This document shows, in pieces, positions 13,832 through 16,778 of a stretch of DNA of 16,778 nucleotides (position 1 is the stretch's first letter; each line of letters starts with the position of its first letter). Below the pieces are notes generated by a model, which worked only from the letters and a program-made list of their open reading frames with translations, was not told the DNA's origin and did not search any database. A program made the position numbers and the translations under genes. The DNA comes from Halobacteriovoraceae bacterium (lineage in GTDB: Bacteria > Bdellovibrionota > Bacteriovoracia > Bacteriovoracales > Bacteriovoracaceae): contig PBFR01000017.1 of the NCBI GenBank assembly GCA_002718735.1, positions 1 to 16,778 of the forward strand, given 5' to 3'.

Positions 13832-14596
13832 ATGAATGCTTTGTATTTGCTTTTCTTCTGCGCTGTTTCTTTAGGTGTTCAGTCTAAAGAGGTTATTTTT
13901 GTTCACGGCAATGGAGTGGATGCAACCTTTTGGCATGAAGGAGAGCAAGCTCTAGCAAGCAGTGTTGAGGAAAGGCTTGGAAGTGAAAATGTCATTTACG
14001 CAAACTACCTTACCGAAGCTGAAATTGAAGACCCTTACAAAAATTACCATTCTCCGAAATTTTACAAGAAAATCAAGAAGGCCTTTGATGAGGCTAAGTC
14101 TAACAATTTAATTATAATTGCTCACTCATTTGGGGTCACTTTAACACTCGCCACGTTGGAGTATTACAAATTGTGGCACAGAGTTGATAAGTTTGTTGCC
14201 ATGGGGGGGGCCCTTAGAGGTTTACAATCTTGCAAGGCATTTGGTCCATATAATAGGTTTTCACCAACCTGCTATGGACAGTCAAAACTTGATCCTTTCG
14301 TATTTGGATTCTACCCTGGCTATTATAAAATTAATGATTGGACCGCCAATTACTATTACTCTTTTAGAAATATGCCCAGGCTTCATAGGGAGATAGACTT
14401 TATTTCATTTACTATTGGAAAAGATGACTCAATCGTTTGTAGAACTTATTTTTCTGATCCAATATGTGTTAATTCCGGAAAATTCAATGAGTATGGCAAT
14501 GTCCAAAACTTTGATCTACAGGGACAGGGGCTAAATCATTTTACACTTCCTGACGGTGTTAACCGAGATCTTCTTTTTAAATGGATGGAGCTGTAG
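13832..14596 (+). CDS. exported alpha/beta-hydrolase (lipase-like)
   Basis: The ATG at 13832 has AAGGA seven bases upstream and opens a signal peptide (MNALYLLFFCAVSLGVQS). The 254-residue protein has the alpha/beta-hydrolase order: oxyanion-loop VIFVHGNGVDATFW (21-34), nucleophile elbow IIAHSFG (95-101, Ser99; Ala replaces the first Gly of GxSxG), an acid in GKDDS (Asp198 or Asp199), and His236 in LNHFTLPDG. This is a complete plausible triad. Cysteines 134, 147, 203 and 212 fit periplasmic or secreted disulfides. An esterase or lipase acting outside the cytoplasm is likely; the substrate is unknown. A run of eight G bases (14203-14210) encodes part of MGGA shortly after the elbow. The DoxX gene overlaps the stop codon. 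Confidence 0.85.
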   Translation: MNALYLLFFCAVSLGVQSKEVIFVHGNGVDATFWHEGEQALASSVEERLGSENVIYANYLTEAEIEDPYKNYHSPKFYKKIKKAFDEAKSNNLIIIAHSFGVTLTLATLEYYKLWHRVDKFVAMGGALRGLQSCKAFGPYNRFSPTCYGQSKLDPFVFGFYPGYYKINDWTANYYYSFRNMPRLHREIDFISFTIGKDDSIVCRTYFSDPICVNSGKFNEYGNVQNFDLQGQGLNHFTLPDGVNRDLLFKWMEL

Positions 14597-15012
14597 TGAA
14601 AGGGCTAGATTTCCAAAATCAAAATTATGCTTTGTTTAGGGCCGTAATGGGTATGAATATGCTTATTCATGGTGGAGGAAGACTCTTTGGAGATTATTCA
14701 GGCTTCATTGAAAAAATGACAAATATGTTCTCAAATACATTCTTGCCAGAATTCCTCGTGAAAATTGGAGCGAATCTAATCTCTCCGATAGAGTTTGTAT
14801 TTGGTCTGCTCTTGCTTGTTGGCCTAAAAACCAAACTTTCTATACTAATTCTTAATTTCAATATGCTTATGCTCATAAGTGGGGTGTGTCTTCTTCAGAA
14901 GTGGGACCTCGCAGGCCTTCAAATGGGATATGTCTTGTATTTGTTTTTTCTAGGTAAATACATCGAATCTAACGCATATTCAGTCGATTCACTTATTTTG
15001 AGAGAAAGGTAA
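14596..15012 (+). CDS. DoxX-family membrane protein
   Basis: The preferred start is GTG at 14596, in a TAGTG overlap with the hydrolase stop and with GGAG five bases upstream (14587-14590). An ATG at 14581 in the same frame adds five residues but lacks that spacing. The 138-residue product has four predicted membrane segments (about 10-29, 56-77, 80-100, 108-122). The first carries LFRAVMGMNMLIHGGGRLFG, the typical DoxX opening with a helix ending in HG. A conserved-type SPIEFVFGLLLLVGL follows in segment 2. DoxX-like proteins are diverse; roles proposed for relatives include quinone-linked redox chemistry and envelope stress functions. Tight coupling to an exported hydrolase suggests a shared envelope role, which is inference. 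Confidence 0.82.
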   Translation: MKGLDFQNQNYALFRAVMGMNMLIHGGGRLFGDYSGFIEKMTNMFSNTFLPEFLVKIGANLISPIEFVFGLLLLVGLKTKLSILILNFNMLMLISGVCLLQKWDLAGLQMGYVLYLFFLGKYIESNAYSVDSLILRER

Positions 15013-15179
15013 GTTTCCTAGACAGCTATTGAAACCTATCAGAACTTATAGATGATTGCTTAAATTATCATTGTCTAAGCTTATTTATTTGAGAAGCTCC
15101 TGTGCCCAAATTATCCTTTATGAATGAAACTAGGGAATAATTTTGGATCTTACATTCAATGGTTTAATGAGGAAAGCTT

Positions 15180-16778
15180 ATGAGTCTTGATGTTGATAAG
15201 CTTGACTTTGACCATTGTGAAGAAGAGCCAATACACATACCTGAATCGGTCCAAAGTTTTGGCTATCTTTTCGCCATAAATGAGGCAGGGGAAGTGGAAG
15301 TCCTAAGTGAAAATACCCATGAAATATTTGGTGAGATAAATATTTATAGGTCGAATTTCTTTAATCTTATTGAAGAGAGTCAAGTTTCTTTTTTGCGAGC
15401 AACAATACAAAGAGTTAAAGAGCTAACTACAAAATTACCTGTTGAGATACACTTTAAAGAAGGCCGAAAAGCACGATTTAGTGGCGTTGTTTATCAAAGT
15501 GGGAAACTTTCAGTTATAGAAATAGAGTTTGTTGGAAGCATTGAACATGAGTATTGTGCCAAGCATTTTATAAAGATGTACGAGCTGAATATTTTAATGA
15601 AAAGTTCCAAGGCATTGACCGTTAAAGATATATCTCAAGAAATTGCCAATACAATAAAATTTACAACTAATTATGATAGGGTCTTTGTATATAAGTTTCT
15701 TTCCGATGGTTCTGGAGTGGTTATCTCCGAATCAAAGGAGCCTGGAATTGAATCATTCTTGGGTATTCATTACCCGAAAGAAGATATCCCAGAGCAGGCG
15801 AGGGAGCTGTATCGTAAAAACTGGATTCGAATGGATCCAGATGTCGATAAACCCATTTCTAGGCTTCTACCTCTTTTGAAGGATTCCAAACGTTCACCAC
15901 TAGACTTAACTCATTCTTACATACGATCACTATCACCAATCCACAGGCTGTATATAACTAATCTTGGAGTAAAGGCGTCTCTTTCAATTTCTCTTCTTGT
16001 TAAAGGCCGTTTGTGGGGAGTTGTTGTGTGTCATAACAAAACTCCAAGGTATATAAGTCAAAATGTTAGGATTCAGTGTGAAAACCTTTCTCAACTATTT
16101 AGTTGGCATTTAAGAATGAATGAAGAAGCACTTAGGAAAGAAAAAAGAGCGAAGGCAAATGAGGCAATCAATTATGTGCTGGAAAGAATATTAAAGAACA
16201 AAAACATTGTTGAAACCTTCAAGGAGTATGAAGAACATGTTTTAAAACTCATGGATGCCGATGGATTTATGTATCACTCCGACTCGGAAACTTTATGCTT
16301 GGGAACTTGTCCCAAGGCACCAGAGGTTAAAAAGTTTATCTTCTCAATGGCCGGGAACTTTCCAGATGATCCTGTGGATACAAATGAAGCAAGCTTGGAG
16401 GATGAGGAAGGTCAAAGTAGAGTGTCTGGAATGCTTTATATACCCCTAGTTAAGGGAAGAGAATACTTTATTTCATGGTTTAGAAAGGAACAAAAAATTA
16501 TTCAAACATGGGTTGGGCACATGCAGGAAGAGCGTCCTCCACAATCAAAAAGAGAGAGACTGACTCCAAGAAAAGACTTTGTTGTGCATGAGAGGATTTT
16601 GCACGGTAGCTGTAGGAAGTGGAATAAACTTGATCTTGAAATGGCAGATTACTTTCAACGAATTTTTCTCGCCTACTTCGTTGAAAAACAAAGAGGGATG
16701 AGAAAGCAGGTGGAGAGACTGGTAAAACTTGATCACTCAAAAAACCAATTCTTGGCACAACTTGCACACGAGTTAAAA
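15180..16778 (+). CDS. bacteriophytochrome sensor histidine kinase (3' end beyond window)
   Basis: The ATG at 15180 has GAGGAAA seven bases upstream; 533 codons are present without a stop. Domains: PAS (1-120) with Cys13 just before EPIHIP, the position of the biliverdin-binding cysteine of bacteriophytochromes. GAF (about 135-310) has NYDRVFVYKF, YPKEDIPEQAR (Asp202-Ile-Pro in place of the usual PASDIP), SPIH (His255) and VVVCHN (His285). PHY (about 325-505) has a tongue region with TWVGH and PRKDF (463-467), where PRxSF is usual. The start of a HisKA domain is FLAQLAHELK with His530 as likely phosphoacceptor. The red/far-red light signal would pass by phosphotransfer to a regulator not seen here. 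No heme oxygenase for biliverdin supply is in the window. The ATPase domain is off the edge. Confidence 0.93.
   Translation, partial: MSLDVDKLDFDHCEEEPIHIPESVQSFGYLFAINEAGEVEVLSENTHEIFGEINIYRSNFFNLIEESQVSFLRATIQRVKELTTKLPVEIHFKEGRKARFSGVVYQSGKLSVIEIEFVGSIEHEYCAKHFIKMYELNILMKSSKALTVKDISQEIANTIKFTTNYDRVFVYKFLSDGSGVVISESKEPGIESFLGIHYPKEDIPEQARELYRKNWIRMDPDVDKPISRLLPLLKDSKRSPLDLTHSYIRSLSPIHRLYITNLGVKASLSISLLVKGRLWGVVVCHNKTPRYISQNVRIQCENLSQLFSWHLRMNEEALRKEKRAKANEAINYVLERILKNKNIVETFKEYEEHVLKLMDADGFMYHSDSETLCLGTCPKAPEVKKFIFSMAGNFPDDPVDTNEASLEDEEGQSRVSGMLYIPLVKGREYFISWFRKEQKIIQTWVGHMQEERPPQSKRERLTPRKDFVVHERILHGSCRKWNKLDLEMADYFQRIFLAYFVEKQRGMRKQVERLVKLDHSKNQFLAQLAHELK

Noticed and set aside
15127..15140. 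ACTAGGGAATAA recurs (also upstream of the thioredoxin gene near 2864-2875, minus strand)
   Set aside because: A single shared 12-mer in a window of this size is expected by chance and the contexts differ.
15013..15179. Inverted repeats (AGCTT/AAGCT, ATGAT/ATCAT) as a terminator before the phytochrome gene
   Set aside because: Arms are only 5 bp with long loops and no T-tract; not distinguishable from chance.

Overview
The window is AT-rich, gene-dense bacterial chromosome with 17 well-supported genes, one weak partial gene at the left edge, and no recognisable tRNA, rRNA, insertion sequence, phage gene or CRISPR array. The most likely source is a predatory bacterium of the Bdellovibrionota, probably a marine Bacteriovorax/Halobacteriovorax-like lineage. 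This is inferred from a TIGR02147-type HTH protein (a family concentrated in Bdellovibrio-like bacteria and Fibrobacteres), secreted GNGGG/HExxY proteins of a kind I associate with these predators, the many Sec-exported orphans and outer-membrane barrels, and the low GC. No marker gene proves the taxonomy.

Left part (1-5789). Two exported proteins of unknown function (204-806 and 863-1705) flank a perfect 12-bp hairpin. They are followed by a possible winged-helix protein (1860-2360) and, convergently, a membrane-anchored TlpA-like thioredoxin (2357-2860, minus) with a palindrome-containing promoter. Next come a predicted beta-barrel (3032-3817, minus), a DUF3147-type membrane protein paired with a YaiI/YqxD protein (4025-4838), and an outer-membrane phospholipase A with an intact His/Ser/Asn catalytic set (4905-5789).

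Metal-uptake locus (5786-9507). A minus-strand operon with almost no spacing encodes an outer-membrane barrel with His/Glu-rich loops, a periplasmic cluster A-I metal-binding protein, an unusually short ATPase and an ABC-3 permease. Together they form a predicted zinc (less likely manganese) route from outside the cell to the cytoplasm. A small ArsR-type regulator with a Cys/His cluster is transcribed divergently, and a TTGCA-N6-TGCAA palindrome lies in the 72-bp gap.

Regulator/secreted-paralogue locus (9508-12104, minus). Three overlapping genes encode a secreted GNGGG/HExxY protein, a longer paralogue that lacks the HE pair, and the TIGR02147 regulator.

Right part (12192-16778). A PCMH/VAO-type FAD oxidoreductase is followed, behind its own near-consensus promoter, by an exported alpha/beta hydrolase and a DoxX-family membrane protein joined by a TAGTG stop/start overlap. 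The 15013-15179 gap shows only short weak inverted repeats. The window ends inside a bacteriophytochrome histidine kinase (PAS-GAF-PHY-HisKA) with the biliverdin cysteine present but a modified PHY tongue motif.

Three convergent gene pairs meet with overlapping or abutting stop codons (2357-2360, 5786-5789, 9507/9508), and many cotranscribed genes overlap, so the chromosome is very compact and classical terminators are scarce.
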